Source of the DNA: JAKFEE01 sp036675815
GTDB taxonomy: Bacteria; Pseudomonadota; Alphaproteobacteria; Rhodospirillales; Magnetospirillaceae
Assembly: GCA_036675815.1 (NCBI GenBank)
Contig: JAKFEE010000022.1
Coordinates: 1 to 64,000 of the forward strand
Direction of reading: 5' to 3'
DNA: 64,000 nucleotides
In this document: positions 20,008 through 30,285 of the stretch, piece after piece
How positions within the stretch are numbered: the stretch's first letter is position 1
How the letters are laid out: each line of letters starts with the position of its first letter
Position numbers and translations under genes: made by a program
Notes under the pieces: generated by a model
The model's input: only the letters and a program-made list of their open reading frames with translations
Told to the model about the DNA's origin: nothing
The model's database searches: none

Positions 20008-20619
20008 ATGATCACCGCGATCGTCTTCTACATGTTCGCCGCCATCGCCATCGCCGGCGGTGTGATGGTGATCTCGGCGCGCAACCCGGTGCATTCGGTG
20101 TTGTGGCTGATCCTGGTGTTCTTCAACGCCGCCGGGCTGTTTCTGCTGTTGGGCGCCGAATTCCTGGCGATGGTCCTGGTCGTCGTCTATGTCGGCGCCG
20201 TGGCCGTGTTGTTCCTGTTCGTCGTCATGATGCTCGACATCAACTTCCTGCGCCTGCGCGAGGGTTTCCTGCAGTACCTGCCGACCGGTGCGCTGGTTGG
20301 CCTGGTATTGCTGGCCGAGCTGTCGGCGATTTTCGGTGGCTGGTATTTTGCGCCGGAAGGCCAGCGCGTGCTGGAGGCGCCGGTGCCGACCGAGACCCCG
20401 GTGACCAACACCGTGGCGCTGGGGCAGTTGCTGTACACCGACTACTTCTATTTGTTCCAGGCCGCCGGCCTGGTGCTGCTGGTGGCCATGATCGGCACCA
20501 TCATGCTGACCCTGCGCACCCGCGCCGGCGTCCGTAAGCAGGACATCAGCCGTCAGTTGGCCCGCAGCCCGAAGAACACCATCGAGATCAAGAAGATCCC
20601 GAGCGGGGGAGGCATCTGA
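20008..20619 (+). CDS. nuoJ: NADH-quinone oxidoreductase subunit J
   Basis: A 203-residue subunit with five transmembrane helices; the third contains the pi-bulge region ([17 protein letters not shown]). ATG 20008 ([12 protein letters not shown]) follows GGAGGGCCGG; an in-frame GTG at 19996 is less likely. It overlaps nuoK by one base (TGATG). Confidence 0.95.
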   Translation: MITAIVFYMFAAIAIAGGVMVISARNPVHSVLWLILVFFNAAGLFLLLGAEFLAMVLVVVYVGAVAVLFLFVVMMLDINFLRLREGFLQYLPTGALVGLVLLAELSAIFGGWYFAPEGQRVLEAPVPTETPVTNTVALGQLLYTDYFYLFQAAGLVLLVAMIGTIMLTLRTRAGVRKQDISRQLARSPKNTIEIKKIPSGGGI

Positions 20620-20927
20620 TGGAAGTCGGCCTGGCCCATTACCTGACCGTTGCCGCCGTTCTGTTCACCAGCGGGGTGTTCGGTATCTTCCTCAACCGGA
20701 AGAACGTCATCATCATCCTGATGTCGATCGAGCTGATGTTGCTCGCCGTCAACCTGAACTTCGTGGCGTTCTCGGCCCATCTCGGCGACCTCGTCGGGCA
20801 GATTTTCACCATGTTCGTCCTCACCGTGGCCGCCGCCGAGGCGGCGATCGGCCTGGCGATCGTCGTGTGCTTCTTCCGCAACAAGGGCACGATCGCGGTC
20901 GAGGAAATCAGCCAGATGAAGGGTTAG
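20619..20927 (+). CDS. nuoK: NADH-quinone oxidoreductase subunit K
   Basis: A 102-residue MrpC-like subunit with three transmembrane helices. The two conserved membrane glutamates are visible in [12 protein letters not shown] and [11 protein letters not shown]. It starts on the nuoJ stop codon. Confidence 0.96.
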   Translation: MEVGLAHYLTVAAVLFTSGVFGIFLNRKNVIIILMSIELMLLAVNLNFVAFSAHLGDLVGQIFTMFVLTVAAAEAAIGLAIVVCFFRNKGTIAVEEISQMKG

Positions 20928-20934
20928 CCGCGCG

Positions 20935-22860
20935 ATGACCTACACCGCTGCCGTTTTCCTGCCGCTGCTCGGGTCGATCATCGCCGGCTTTTTTGGCCGG
21001 TGGATCGGCGACCGCGGCGCGGAGATCGTCACCTGCGTCCTGCTCGGTGCTTCGGCGCTGCTGTCGGTGCCGATCTTCGTCGAGGTGGCCCTGGGGGGCA
21101 CCGCCGTCACCGTATCGTTGATGACCTGGATCGATTCTGGCGCTCTCGATGTCAATTGGGCGCTGAAGTTCGACACATTGACCGCGGTGATGATGATCGT
21201 CGTCACCTGGGTGTCGTTCATGGTGCACGTCTACTCGGTCGGCTATATGAGCCACGACCGGTCGATCCCGCGCTTCATGAGCTATCTGTCCCTGTTCACC
21301 TTCGCCATGCTGATGCTGGTGACGGCCGACAACCTGGTGCAGATGTTCTTCGGCTGGGAAGGCGTCGGCGTCGCCTCGTACCTGCTGATCGGCTTCTGGT
21401 ACGAGAAGCCCTCGGCCAACGCCGCGGCGATCAAGGCGTTCGTCGTCAACCGCGTCGGCGACTTCGGCTTTGCCCTGGGCATCTTCGGCGTCTTCTTCCT
21501 GTTCGACAGTGTGCAGTTCGACACCATCTTCGCCGCGGCGCCGTCGAAGGCCGACGCCATCGTGACGTTCTTCGGCGCCGAGTGGCATGCCCTGACCATC
21601 ATCTGCCTGCTGCTGTTTGTCGGCGCCATGGGCAAGTCGGCACAGCTTGGCCTGCACACCTGGCTTCCCGACGCCATGGAAGGCCCGACCCCGGTCTCCG
21701 CCCTCATCCATGCCGCGACGATGGTCACCGCCGGCGTGTTCATGGTGGCACGCATGTCGCCGCTGTTCGAGTACTCGACGACGGCGCTGACCGTGGTGAC
21801 GCTGATCGGCGCCGCCACCGCCTTCTTCGCCGCGACGATCGGCTGCGTGCAGAACGACATCAAGCGGGTCATCGCCTATTCGACCTGCTCGCAGCTCGGC
21901 TACATGTTCTTCGCCCTGGGCGTTTCGGCCTATCAGGCCGGCATCTTCCACCTGTTCACCCACGCCTTCTTCAAGGCGCTGCTGTTCCTCGGTGCCGGCT
22001 CGGTCATCCACGCCATGTCGGACGAGCAGGACATCCGCCGCATGGGCGGCATCTGGAAGCACGTCAAGCTGACCTGGATCGTCATGTGGATCGGCTCGCT
22101 GGCCCTGGCCGGCATCCCGCCATTTGCCGGCTATTACTCGAAAGACATGATCCTCGAGGCCGCCTATGCGGCGCACACGCCGGCGGGGCAACTGGCCTTC
22201 TGGCTGGGCATCGCCGCCGCCTTCATGACCGCCTTCTATTCCTGGCGTCTGCTGATCCTGGTCTTCCACGGCCGGCCGCGCGCCGACGAGCACGTGATGG
22301 CGCATGTGCACGAAAGCCCGGCGGTGATGACCGTGCCGCTGCTGCTGCTGGCCGTTGGCGCTGTCGCAGCCGGGTTCGCGATGGCGCCTTACTTCATCGG
22401 GCATGAGATGGGCGAGTTCTGGCGTTCGGCCATCGTCAATCTGCATCCGACCATGGAGAACGCGCACCACGTGCCAAGCTGGGTGCCGTTGGCGCCGACG
22501 GTGGTGGGCGTGGCCGGCATTGCGCTCGCCTACCTGCTGTATTCGGTGGCGCCGGGCGTGCCGGCGGTGCTGGCGCGCACTTTCTCGGGGCTTTACCGCT
22601 TCCTGCTGAACAAGTGGTATTTCGACGAGTTGTACGACTTCCTGTTCGTGCGTCCGGCCTTCTATCTGGGCCGCGGCTTCTGGAAGGGTGGTGACGGCAT
22701 GCTGATCGACGGCGTCGGCCCCGACGGCGTCGCCGCGGCCAGCCGCGCCATCGCCCGGCAGATGAGTCGGCTGCAAAGCGGCTACGTCTATCACTACGCG
22801 TTCGCCATGATGATCGGCGTCGCGGCGTTCGTGACCTGGTACATGTTCGAGATGAGCTGA
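20935..22860 (+). CDS. nuoL: NADH-quinone oxidoreductase subunit L
   Basis: A 641-residue antiporter-like proton-pumping subunit with the long lateral helix at its C-terminus. Typical segments are [40 protein letters not shown] and [16 protein letters not shown]. It starts 7 bases after nuoK and ends 7 bases before nuoM. Confidence 0.97.
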   Translation: MTYTAAVFLPLLGSIIAGFFGRWIGDRGAEIVTCVLLGASALLSVPIFVEVALGGTAVTVSLMTWIDSGALDVNWALKFDTLTAVMMIVVTWVSFMVHVYSVGYMSHDRSIPRFMSYLSLFTFAMLMLVTADNLVQMFFGWEGVGVASYLLIGFWYEKPSANAAAIKAFVVNRVGDFGFALGIFGVFFLFDSVQFDTIFAAAPSKADAIVTFFGAEWHALTIICLLLFVGAMGKSAQLGLHTWLPDAMEGPTPVSALIHAATMVTAGVFMVARMSPLFEYSTTALTVVTLIGAATAFFAATIGCVQNDIKRVIAYSTCSQLGYMFFALGVSAYQAGIFHLFTHAFFKALLFLGAGSVIHAMSDEQDIRRMGGIWKHVKLTWIVMWIGSLALAGIPPFAGYYSKDMILEAAYAAHTPAGQLAFWLGIAAAFMTAFYSWRLLILVFHGRPRADEHVMAHVHESPAVMTVPLLLLAVGAVAAGFAMAPYFIGHEMGEFWRSAIVNLHPTMENAHHVPSWVPLAPTVVGVAGIALAYLLYSVAPGVPAVLARTFSGLYRFLLNKWYFDELYDFLFVRPAFYLGRGFWKGGDGMLIDGVGPDGVAAASRAIARQMSRLQSGYVYHYAFAMMIGVAAFVTWYMFEMS

Positions 22861-22867
22861 GCGCGCG

Positions 22868-24382
22868 ATGACTGATTGGCCTCTTTTGACGATCACCACG
22901 TTCCTGCCTTTGGTGGGGGCGCTGTTCATCCTGACCATCCGCGGCGACGCGCCGGTGGTGGCGCGCAACGCACGCAACGTCGCGCTGCTGACCTCGGTCG
23001 CCACCTTCCTGGTGTCGCTGCTGATCTGGGCGAATTTCGACTCCAGCACCGCGGCGTTCCAGATGGTCGACAAGGCGACCTGGCTGCCCGGCTTCAACAT
23101 CGCCTATCATTTGGGCGTCGACGGCATCTCGCTGTTCTTCGTGCTGCTGTCGACCTTCCTGACGCCGCTGTGCATCCTGGCCAGCTGGGAATCGATCGAG
23201 AAGCGGGTGAAGGAGTACATGATCTCCTTCCTGATCCTCGAGACGATGATGGTCGGCATGTTCGCGGCGCTCGACCTGGTGCTGTTCTACATCTTCTTCG
23301 AAGGTGTCCTGATTCCGATGTTCATCATTATCGGTGTCTGGGGTGGGCCGCGCCGCGTCTACGCCGCCTTCAAGTTCTTCCTGTACACGCTGGCCGGCTC
23401 GGTGCTGCTGCTGCTGGCCCTGCTGGCGATGTATTTCGTCGCCGGCACCACCGACATCCCGTCGCTGATGGCCCAGCAGTTCCCGCGCGACATGCAGCTG
23501 TGGCTGTGGCTGGCCTTCTTCGCCTCCTTTGCCGTCAAGGTGCCGATGTGGCCGGTGCACACATGGCTGCCCGACGCCCACGTCGAGGCGCCCACGGCGG
23601 GCTCGGTGATCCTGGCCGGCGTGCTGCTGAAGATGGGCGGCTATGGCTTCCTGCGCTTCTCGATCCCGATGTTTCCCTTCGGCAGCGAGTTCTTCACCCC
23701 GCTGGTCTACACCCTGTCGGTCGTCGCCGTGATCTATACCTCGCTGGTGGCGCTGGTGCAGGACGACATGAAGAAGCTGATCGCCTACAGCTCGGTGGCG
23801 CATATGGGCTTCGTCACCATCGGCATGTTCGCGCTGACCGTGCAGGGCGTCGAGGGCGCGGTGTTCCAGATGCTGTCGCACGGCATCGTTTCGGGCGCGC
23901 TGTTCCTGTGCGTCGGCGTCGTCTACGATCGCATGCACACCCGCGAGATCGCCCGCTACGGCGGCCTGGTGACGCGGATGCCGAAATACGCCTTCGTGTT
24001 CATGGTGTTCATGCTGGCCTCGGTCGGCCTTCCCGGCACCTCTGGCTTCGTCGGCGAATTTCTGGTGCTGCTGGGCGTGTTCCAGGTCAACACCTGGGTG
24101 GCCTTCTTCGCCGCCACCGGCCTGATCCTCGGCGCCACCTACATGCTGTATCTGTATCGTCGCGTCGTCTTCGGCAAGCTGACCCGCGAGGAGCTGAAGA
24201 GCATCCTCGACCTGTCGCCGCGCGAGGTGGCGGTGTTTGCGCCGCTGCTGGTGCTGGTGTTCTGGATGGGCGTGTACCCGACGACGTTCCTCGAGCCGAT
24301 GCACGTCTCGATCGCCAATCTCATCGACAAGTACGAACTGGCCCTGTCGGCGGCAAAGGATCTTGCCGTCGCGGCACGCTAG
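22868..24382 (+). CDS. nuoM: NADH-quinone oxidoreductase subunit M
   Basis: A 504-residue antiporter-like pumping subunit. [20 protein letters not shown] and [15 protein letters not shown] carry the key lysine and glutamate residues of the family. The last 40 residues leave the membrane. nuoN follows after about 22 bases. Confidence 0.97.
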   Translation: MTDWPLLTITTFLPLVGALFILTIRGDAPVVARNARNVALLTSVATFLVSLLIWANFDSSTAAFQMVDKATWLPGFNIAYHLGVDGISLFFVLLSTFLTPLCILASWESIEKRVKEYMISFLILETMMVGMFAALDLVLFYIFFEGVLIPMFIIIGVWGGPRRVYAAFKFFLYTLAGSVLLLLALLAMYFVAGTTDIPSLMAQQFPRDMQLWLWLAFFASFAVKVPMWPVHTWLPDAHVEAPTAGSVILAGVLLKMGGYGFLRFSIPMFPFGSEFFTPLVYTLSVVAVIYTSLVALVQDDMKKLIAYSSVAHMGFVTIGMFALTVQGVEGAVFQMLSHGIVSGALFLCVGVVYDRMHTREIARYGGLVTRMPKYAFVFMVFMLASVGLPGTSGFVGEFLVLLGVFQVNTWVAFFAATGLILGATYMLYLYRRVVFGKLTREELKSILDLSPREVAVFAPLLVLVFWMGVYPTTFLEPMHVSIANLIDKYELALSAAKDLAVAAR

Positions 24383-24404
24383 AAAGGAATCTGGAGTGTC
24401 GGAA

Positions 24405-25844
24405 ATGCCGAACTTCCTGCCGGCGCTGCCGGAGATCTTCATCGCGCTGGCCGGGCTGGCGCTCCTGCTGATGGGCGTCTTCCAGAAGAAGGACAGCACC
24501 ACCAGCATCGGCTGGCTGTCCGTGGGCGTGCTCGCCGTGGCGGCGCTGCTGGTGTGGACGGCGGGCGTGGGCAAGGCCACCGCCTTTGACGGGCTATTCG
24601 TCGTCGATCGCTTCGCCGGTTTCGTCAAGCTGATGGTCTTGCTGGCATCGGGCCTGACCATCGTGATGTCGCTGAGCTTCCTCGAAAAGGAGCAGATCGG
24701 GCGCTTCGAGTATCCGGTGGTGACGTTGTTCGCCACCCTCGGCATGCTGATGATGGTTTCGGCCAACAACTTCATGTCGCTGTATCTCGGCCTCGAGCTG
24801 CAAAGCCTGGCGCTCTACGTCCTTGCCGCCTATCAGCGTGACAGCCTTCGCTCCACCGAGTCGGGCCTCAAGTACTTCGTGCTGGGTTCCCTGGCCTCGG
24901 GCCTGCTGCTCTACGGCATCACGCTGATCTACGGTTTTGCCGGCTCGACCAGCTTCACCTCGCTGGCCCGCGTCTTCGCCGGCACCCACGGCGAGATTCA
25001 TGCCGGCGTGATCACCGGTATCGTGTTCGTGCTGGCCGGCCTCGCCTTCAAGATCTCGGCCGTGCCCTTCCACATGTGGACTCCCGACGTGTACGAGGGC
25101 GCGCCGACGCCGGTGACCGCCTTCTTTTCCGTAGCGCCGAAGATTGCCGCCTTCGCGCTGTTGGTGCGCGTGATGGTCGGGCCGTTCGGCGACCTGGTGG
25201 CGCAATGGCAGCAGGTCGTGGTGTTCATCTCGATCGGCTCGATGGTGCTGGGTTCCTTCGCCGCCATCGTCCAGACCAACATCAAGCGGCTGATGGCCTA
25301 CAGCTCGATCGGCCATGTCGGTTATGCGCTGATCGGCCTGGCGGTGGGGAACGAGGCCGGCGTGCGCGGCGTGCTGATCTACTTCGCCATCTACATGATC
25401 ATGAACATCGGCAGCTTCACCATCATTCTGTCGATGCGCCAGAAGGGGCGGTTGGTCGAGAACATCGACGATCTTGCCGGGTTGTCGAAGACCCACCCGA
25501 TGATGGCGTTCGCCATGGCGGTGTTCATGTTCTCCATGGCCGGCATTCCGCCGTTGGCCGGGTTCTGGGGCAAGTTCTACGTGTTCATGGCGGCCATCGA
25601 GGGCGGCATGGTGACCCTCGCCGTCATCGGCGTGCTGACCAGCGTGGTGGGTGCCTTCTACTATTTGCGCATCATCAAGGTCATGTACTTCGACGAGGTG
25701 GTCGAGGCCTTCGACAAGCCGATCGGCGGCGCCATGGCCAGCATCATGGGCCTGTCCACCCTGTTCATTCTGGTGTTCTCGTTCGTCCCGGCGCCGCTGG
25801 TCGCCAGCGCCCAGGCCGCCGCGGCCTCGCTGTTCGCGGGATGA
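24405..25844 (+). CDS. nuoN: NADH-quinone oxidoreductase subunit N
   Basis: A 479-residue antiporter-like subunit, last gene of the complex I operon. [20 protein letters not shown] and [16 protein letters not shown] are diagnostic. The ATG at 24405 was used; an in-frame GTG at 24396, with AGAAAGGA 7 bases upstream, gives three more residues and is equally possible. Its TGA overlaps the birA start, which ties birA to the operon. Confidence 0.96.
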   Translation: MPNFLPALPEIFIALAGLALLLMGVFQKKDSTTSIGWLSVGVLAVAALLVWTAGVGKATAFDGLFVVDRFAGFVKLMVLLASGLTIVMSLSFLEKEQIGRFEYPVVTLFATLGMLMMVSANNFMSLYLGLELQSLALYVLAAYQRDSLRSTESGLKYFVLGSLASGLLLYGITLIYGFAGSTSFTSLARVFAGTHGEIHAGVITGIVFVLAGLAFKISAVPFHMWTPDVYEGAPTPVTAFFSVAPKIAAFALLVRVMVGPFGDLVAQWQQVVVFISIGSMVLGSFAAIVQTNIKRLMAYSSIGHVGYALIGLAVGNEAGVRGVLIYFAIYMIMNIGSFTIILSMRQKGRLVENIDDLAGLSKTHPMMAFAMAVFMFSMAGIPPLAGFWGKFYVFMAAIEGGMVTLAVIGVLTSVVGAFYYLRIIKVMYFDEVVEAFDKPIGGAMASIMGLSTLFILVFSFVPAPLVASAQAAAASLFAG

Positions 25845-26584
25845 TGCCGGCGCCCAAGCTGGGACCACCGTTTTTCCTTGTCGCTCTCGACGTTGTCGAC
25901 AGCACCAACGACGAGGCAAAACGGCTGGCCCAGCGGGGTTTCGGGCACGGCACGGTGCTATGGGCCCAGGAGCAGACGGCGGGGCGCGGCCGCCGCGGCC
26001 GCCCCTGGGTCAGCCCGCGTGGCAACCTGCATCTGTCGGTGATCATCGATCCGGGCAGGCCGCTGCGCGAAGCCGCGCAGCTGGGCTTCGTCGCGGCGGT
26101 GGCCTTGTGCGACACCCTTGCGGCGTTGGCGCCGCAGGCGCGGTTCGAGTGCAAGTGGCCCAATGACGTCTGGTGCAACGGCCGCAAGATCGCTGGCATG
26201 CTCCTCGAGGGGACGGGTGTCGACGACCTGCTGATCCTGGGGATCGGGGTTGATGTGGTTGCGGCACCCGACCCGGCGCTTTACCCGGCGACATCCTTGC
26301 GCGAAGTCGGCTGCGAGGAAGGGGCGGGAGCCGTACTCGCCGGGTTCTGCAACCATCTTCTGCCGTTGCTGGCGGAATGGCGTGATGAAGGTTTTGGTGC
26401 CGCCCGTGATGCATGGGTACAGCGGGCCCGAGGGATCGGAGAGAAGGCAGTGGTGCGCCTCGACGGCGAGACGCTGACCGGCGTCTTTGTCGGGCTCGAC
26501 GACGATGGCGGCTTGCGGCTGGAACTGCCCGATGGAACCGGGCGGCGCATCTTGGCCGGCGACGTGTTCTTTCCCGGCTCGTAG
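25841..26584 (+). CDS. birA: Biotin-[acetyl-CoA-carboxylase] ligase
   Basis: A 247-residue biotin protein ligase that attaches biotin to acetyl-CoA carboxylase and other carriers. The catalytic loop GRGRRGRPW is at 48-56, followed by [15 protein letters not shown]. There is no N-terminal helix-turn-helix, so this is the monofunctional class and not a repressor of biotin genes. ATG 25841 and ATG 25844 are adjacent; either fits, both overlapping the nuoN stop. It leads into coaX after 11 bases, an order common in alphaproteobacteria. Confidence 0.93.
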   Translation: MMPAPKLGPPFFLVALDVVDSTNDEAKRLAQRGFGHGTVLWAQEQTAGRGRRGRPWVSPRGNLHLSVIIDPGRPLREAAQLGFVAAVALCDTLAALAPQARFECKWPNDVWCNGRKIAGMLLEGTGVDDLLILGIGVDVVAAPDPALYPATSLREVGCEEGAGAVLAGFCNHLLPLLAEWRDEGFGAARDAWVQRARGIGEKAVVRLDGETLTGVFVGLDDDGGLRLELPDGTGRRILAGDVFFPGS

Positions 26585-26595
26585 GGGATTTTGGC

Positions 26596-27372
26596 ATGCT
26601 GTTGGCCATCGATTCCGGTAACACCAACATCGTCTTCGCCGTGTTCGACGGCGACAGCGTGCATGGTGAATGGCGCTCGTCGACCACCACCGAGCGCACG
26701 GCTGACGAATTCGGGGTGTGGCTCACCCAGCTGATGTCGCTGGCCGGCATGCACCCTCGCGACATCAAGGCGGCGATCATCGCCACCGTGGTTCCGGCGA
26801 CGCTGTTCAGCCTGAAGACGCTGTGCCGCAAGTATTTCGGCTGCGAGCCGCTGGTGGTGGGCGAGCCGGAGGTGGAACTAGGGTTGTCGGTGCTCCTCGA
26901 TCGCCCGGAGGAGGTCGGCGCCGATCGTCTGGTCAATGCGGTGGCCGCACACAAATTCTATGCGGGGCCGTTGATCGTCATCGACTTCGGCACGGCCACC
27001 ACCTTCGACGTCGTCGATGCCCAGGGCAATTATTGCGGCGGTGCCATCGCGCCCGGCCCCAACCTGTCCCTGGAGGCCTTGCACGCCGCCGCCGCCAAGC
27101 TGCCGCGGGTCGCCATCGGCCGGCCGAAGCAGGTGATCGGCAAGGCGACCGTCCCGGCGATGCAGTCCGGCGTGTTCTGGGGCTATGTTGGCCTGATCGA
27201 GGGGCTGGTCGCTCGTATCCAGGCCGAATTCGGAACGTCGATGACGGTGGTGGCAACCGGCGGGCTGGCGCCGTTGTTCATGGACGCAACGAAGGTGATC
27301 CAGCACATCGCCCCGGACTTGACCCTCAAAGGCCTCTTGGAGATTCATCGCCGCAATGACCGATCACGCTGA
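26596..27372 (+). CDS. coaX: Type III pantothenate kinase
   Basis: A 258-residue ASKHA-fold kinase for the first step of coenzyme A synthesis. Phosphate-binding segments are [18 protein letters not shown] at the N-terminus and [11 protein letters not shown] in the middle; GGAIAPG follows. ATG 26596 gives the family start; the longer open frame is a shadow of birA. It overlaps rnj by 17 bases. Confidence 0.96.
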   Translation: MLLAIDSGNTNIVFAVFDGDSVHGEWRSSTTTERTADEFGVWLTQLMSLAGMHPRDIKAAIIATVVPATLFSLKTLCRKYFGCEPLVVGEPEVELGLSVLLDRPEEVGADRLVNAVAAHKFYAGPLIVIDFGTATTFDVVDAQGNYCGGAIAPGPNLSLEALHAAAAKLPRVAIGRPKQVIGKATVPAMQSGVFWGYVGLIEGLVARIQAEFGTSMTVVATGGLAPLFMDATKVIQHIAPDLTLKGLLEIHRRNDRSR

Positions 27373-29035
27373 TCCGTTCTCCGCCACTACCGACGAATTA
27401 CTGTTTCTGCCGCTGGGCGGGGCCGGCGAGATCGGCATGAACCTTAACCTCTACGGGTTCGGCGGCAAATGGCTGATGGTCGATCTTGGCGTCTCGTTCG
27501 GCGACGACAGCATGCCGTCGATCGACGTGTTCATGCCCGATCCCCAGTTCATCGAGCAGCGCCGCGACCAGCTGGTCGGGCTGGTGCTGACCCATGGCCA
27601 TGAGGACCACCTGGGCGCGGTTCCGCATCTGTGGTCGCGGCTGCAGTGCCCGGTCTATGCCACGCCATTCGCCGCGGCCATCCTGAAGGCGAAGCTGGTT
27701 GATGTCGGCCTGCAAGACCGGGTGCCGCTTCACGTGATCCCCCTCGGCCACCGGCTCCAGCTCGGCCCGTTCGACATCGAACTGATCAGCCTGACGCATT
27801 CCATCCCCGAGCCCAACGCCCTGGCCATCCGCACCCCGGCCGGAACGGTGCTGCATACCGGCGACTGGAAATTCGACCCCAATCCCCTGATCGGCCCCTC
27901 GGCCGATTTAGCCGCGCTGACCCGCCTGGGCGACGAGGGTGTGCTCGCCGTGGTCGGCGATTCCACCAACGTGTTCGTCGACGGCGATCCCGGCTCGGAG
28001 GCCGACGTTCGCGACAGCCTCAAGGAACTCATCGGCCAATACCCGCACCGGCGTATCGCGGTGACGTGCTTCGCCACCAACGTGGCGCGGGTCGAAAGCA
28101 TCGCCACCGCCGCTTTGTCCCATGGTCGCCGCGTGGCCCTGGTGGGGCGGTCGCTGTGGCGCATCGACAAGGCGGCGCGTGAGAACGGCTATTTCCAGGA
28201 TCTGCCGCCGTTCCTCACCGAACACGACGGTGCGTATCTGCCCGATGAGGAAGTGCTTTTCATCTGCACGGGCAGCCAGGGCGAGCCGCGGGCGGCCCTG
28301 TGGCGCATCGCCACCGACAATCATCCCCACGTGACGCTGGGTAAGCGGGATGTGGTGATCTTCTCGTCGCGCATCATTCCCGGCAACGAAAAGTCCATTG
28401 GCGAGTTACAGAACAGGATGGTCAAAAAGGGCGTCGAGGTGGTGACCGAGAAAGACCACTTCGTCCATGTCTCGGGCCATCCCGGCCGTCAGGAACTGAT
28501 GCGCATGTACCAGCTGGTGCGGCCGCGGGCGGTGGTGCCGGTGCACGGCGAAGCTCGACACCTGCTCGAACATGCGCGGGTGGCGAAGGCGTGCCAAGTG
28601 CCGCACACGCAGGTCTCGGAGAACGGCGCCATGGTGCGACTGGCGCCCGGCGATGCCGAGATCGTCGCCAACGTGCCATCGGGGCGCCTTGCGCTGGACG
28701 GCAATCGGCTGGTGTCGTGGGACTCGCTCATTCTCCGCCACCGCCACCGCATGACGTCGACCGGGGTGGCCGTCGTGACGGTGGTGCTGGACAAGCGGGG
28801 CAGGCTGCTGGGCGACCCGCAATTGTCGGCACCGGGGCTGCTCGACGCCGAGATCGAGGCCGACGAGTACGAGGCCGTGGTCGACGCCGTCCGCGGTGCC
28901 GTCGCCCAGATCGACGGTCCGGCGGCGAAGGAGGACACCGCCATCAAGGAGGCGGTGCGCCTCGCCGTCCGCCGCCATTTGCGGGCCAGCCACGGCAAGA
29001 AGCCGCTGACCGACGTTCATCTGGTGAGGGTCTAA
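27356..29035 (+). CDS. rnj: Ribonuclease J
   Basis: A 559-residue metallo-beta-lactamase/beta-CASP ribonuclease, active as an endo- and 5'-exonuclease on RNA. The zinc motif HGHEDH is at 80-85, with HTGDWKFD and later motifs in place. In alphaproteobacteria RNase J works with RNase E in mRNA and rRNA processing. It begins inside coaX, so is translated from the same message, and is followed at 29041 by a family B repeat that may shape the 3' end of this long transcript. Confidence 0.95.
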   Translation: MTDHADPFSATTDELLFLPLGGAGEIGMNLNLYGFGGKWLMVDLGVSFGDDSMPSIDVFMPDPQFIEQRRDQLVGLVLTHGHEDHLGAVPHLWSRLQCPVYATPFAAAILKAKLVDVGLQDRVPLHVIPLGHRLQLGPFDIELISLTHSIPEPNALAIRTPAGTVLHTGDWKFDPNPLIGPSADLAALTRLGDEGVLAVVGDSTNVFVDGDPGSEADVRDSLKELIGQYPHRRIAVTCFATNVARVESIATAALSHGRRVALVGRSLWRIDKAARENGYFQDLPPFLTEHDGAYLPDEEVLFICTGSQGEPRAALWRIATDNHPHVTLGKRDVVIFSSRIIPGNEKSIGELQNRMVKKGVEVVTEKDHFVHVSGHPGRQELMRMYQLVRPRAVVPVHGEARHLLEHARVAKACQVPHTQVSENGAMVRLAPGDAEIVANVPSGRLALDGNRLVSWDSLILRHRHRMTSTGVAVVTVVLDKRGRLLGDPQLSAPGLLDAEIEADEYEAVVDAVRGAVAQIDGPAAKEDTAIKEAVRLAVRRHLRASHGKKPLTDVHLVRV

Positions 29036-29040
29036 ACGCC

Positions 29041-29144
29041 CGTCATTCCCGCGAAAGCGGGAATCCATGGCGCCGCTGGCACGATTTCAGGGACGAGGTT
29101 TGGTTCTCGCCCCGACATGGACCCCCGCTTTCGCGGGGGTGACG
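29041..29144. repeat. Family B palindromic repeat, copy 2
   Basis: Arms 29041-29067 (CGTCATTCCCGCGAAAGCGG...) and 29118-29144 (ending TTTCGCGGGGGTGACG) are inverted copies; each arm is also a hairpin of the type CCCGC-GAAA-GCGGG. It is the same layout as the inner part of the element at 4416-4497. It fills the gap between rnj and mce. Confidence 0.85.
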
Positions 29145-29170
29145 AAATAGGGAAGAAGGGGAAGGTATTG

Positions 29171-29575
29171 ATGATCGGACGTTTGAACCATGTCGCCATC
29201 GCCGTGCCGGATCTCGATGCGGCCGCCAAACTCTACCGCGACACGCTTGGCGCCAAGGTGTCGCCGGCGGTGCCGCAGCCGGCGCACGGGGTGACGGTGA
29301 TCTTCGTCGAACTGCCCAACACCAAGATCGAGCTGTTGCATCCGCTGGGAGACACGTCGCCGATCCGCGGTTTCCTCGACAAAAATCCCGCCGGCGGCAT
29401 CCATCACGTCTGCTATGAAGTCGCCGACATCTACGCCGCGCGCGACCAGCTCAAGGCCGCGGGTGCCCGCGTGCTTGGCGACGGCGAGCCGAAGATCGGC
29501 GCCCACGACAAGCCGGTGCTGTTCCTGCATCCCAAGGACTTCACCGGCACCCTGGTCGAGTTGGAACAGGCCTGA
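29171..29575 (+). CDS. mce: Methylmalonyl-CoA epimerase
   Basis: A 134-residue vicinal-oxygen-chelate fold enzyme that interconverts the two methylmalonyl-CoA epimers in propionate metabolism. The two beta-alpha-beta modules start at LNHVAIAVPDLDAA and GIHHVCYEVADI; metal-binding His (LNHV, HHV) and Glu (LVELEQA) are present. ATG 29171 is used; the longer frame passes through the family B repeat. In alphaproteobacteria mce commonly follows rnj, so it belongs to this run. Confidence 0.93.
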   Translation: MIGRLNHVAIAVPDLDAAAKLYRDTLGAKVSPAVPQPAHGVTVIFVELPNTKIELLHPLGDTSPIRGFLDKNPAGGIHHVCYEVADIYAARDQLKAAGARVLGDGEPKIGAHDKPVLFLHPKDFTGTLVELEQA

Positions 29576-29578
29576 AGA

Positions 29579-29633
29579 GGAGCGCGGACCTCCAGGTCCG
29601 CTTGTGTCGTGCGGAGCTGGAGCTCCGCGCTCC
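29579..29633. repeat. Family A 55-bp double-hairpin repeat, copy 2
   Basis: Units 29584-29601 (GCGGACCT, CC, AGGTCCGC) and 29611-29628 (GCGGAGCT, GG, AGCTCCGC), same length and spacing as copy 1. It starts 3 bases after the mce stop and ends 15 bases before tag. Confidence 0.88.
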
Positions 29634-29648
29634 AGAAGGGGCAGGTGA

Positions 29649-30182
29649 ATGAGCTGGTACTGCGACGTCGCCCCCGGCCATCCGTTGCACGGGCCGTATC
29701 ACGACCATGAGTATGGCTTCCCTCTCGATGATGAAGCGGCGCTGCTGGAGCGGTTGAGCCTGGAGATATTTCAGGCCGGCCTGTCGTGGTTGATCGTCCT
29801 CAAGAAGCGCGAGGCTATTCGGCTCGCCTTCGACGGTTTCGATGTCGCTCGCGTCGCTGCCTACGACGAGGCCGACCTGGAACGGTTGCTGAGCGATCCC
29901 GGCATCATCCGCAACCGCCGCAAGCTCGCGGCCATCGTCGAGAATGCACGCCGGATGCTGGCGCTGCGGGGCGGCCACGGCAGCCTGGCCGAGTGGATCG
30001 CCCGGCATCACCCGCGCGGCAGGAAGGAATGGGTGAAGCTGTTCCGTGAGACCTTCGTCTTCATGGGCGACGAGGTGGTGAACGAATTTCTCATGAGCAT
30101 CGGCTACCTCCCCGGCGCACACCGCGAGGACTGCCCGGCTTTCGCGCAAATTGCTGCCCGGCGCCCGGCGTGGATGGGATAG
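29649..30182 (+). CDS. tag: DNA-3-methyladenine glycosylase I
   Basis: A 177-residue Tag-family base-excision enzyme that removes 3-methyladenine. The zinc ligands known from E. coli Tag line up as Cys5, His18, His158 and Cys162. The catalytic-pocket glutamate is Glu39 in LSLEIFQAGLSW, and Asp19/Glu21 sit in YHDHEYG, where most homologs have Trp in place of this Tyr22. It lies just after a family A repeat, where the usual rnj-mce neighbourhood ends. Confidence 0.93.
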   Translation: MSWYCDVAPGHPLHGPYHDHEYGFPLDDEAALLERLSLEIFQAGLSWLIVLKKREAIRLAFDGFDVARVAAYDEADLERLLSDPGIIRNRRKLAAIVENARRMLALRGGHGSLAEWIARHHPRGRKEWVKLFRETFVFMGDEVVNEFLMSIGYLPGAHREDCPAFAQIAARRPAWMG

Positions 30183-30205
30183 CTGTCGGCGGGCCCAATC
30201 CGCGC

Positions 30206-30249
30206 TTGACGACATTGCGATTGACTTTCAGTCTTGCGCGCAATAACCC
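30206..30249 (+). promoter_or_regulatory. Candidate promoter and metal-regulator site of the fbp genes
   Basis: TGCGATTGACTTTCAGTC (30215-30232) contains TGC-N3-TGA-N3-TCA, the left half and centre of the TGC-N3-TGA-N3-TCA-N3-GCA layout described for some alphaproteobacterial Fur-type boxes; the right half is off register. TTGACT (30221-30226) could be a -35 with a weak -10 near 30244. This is a suggestion, not a firm site. Confidence 0.3.
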
Positions 30250-30285
30250 GGTCCGATCTAGGGATTAGGGGCCCCAGACCGATTC

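Noticed and set aside
20908..24775. Two antisense frames of 730 and 779 codons over nuoL-nuoM
   Set aside because: Same reason: shadows of membrane-protein genes, without any family likeness.
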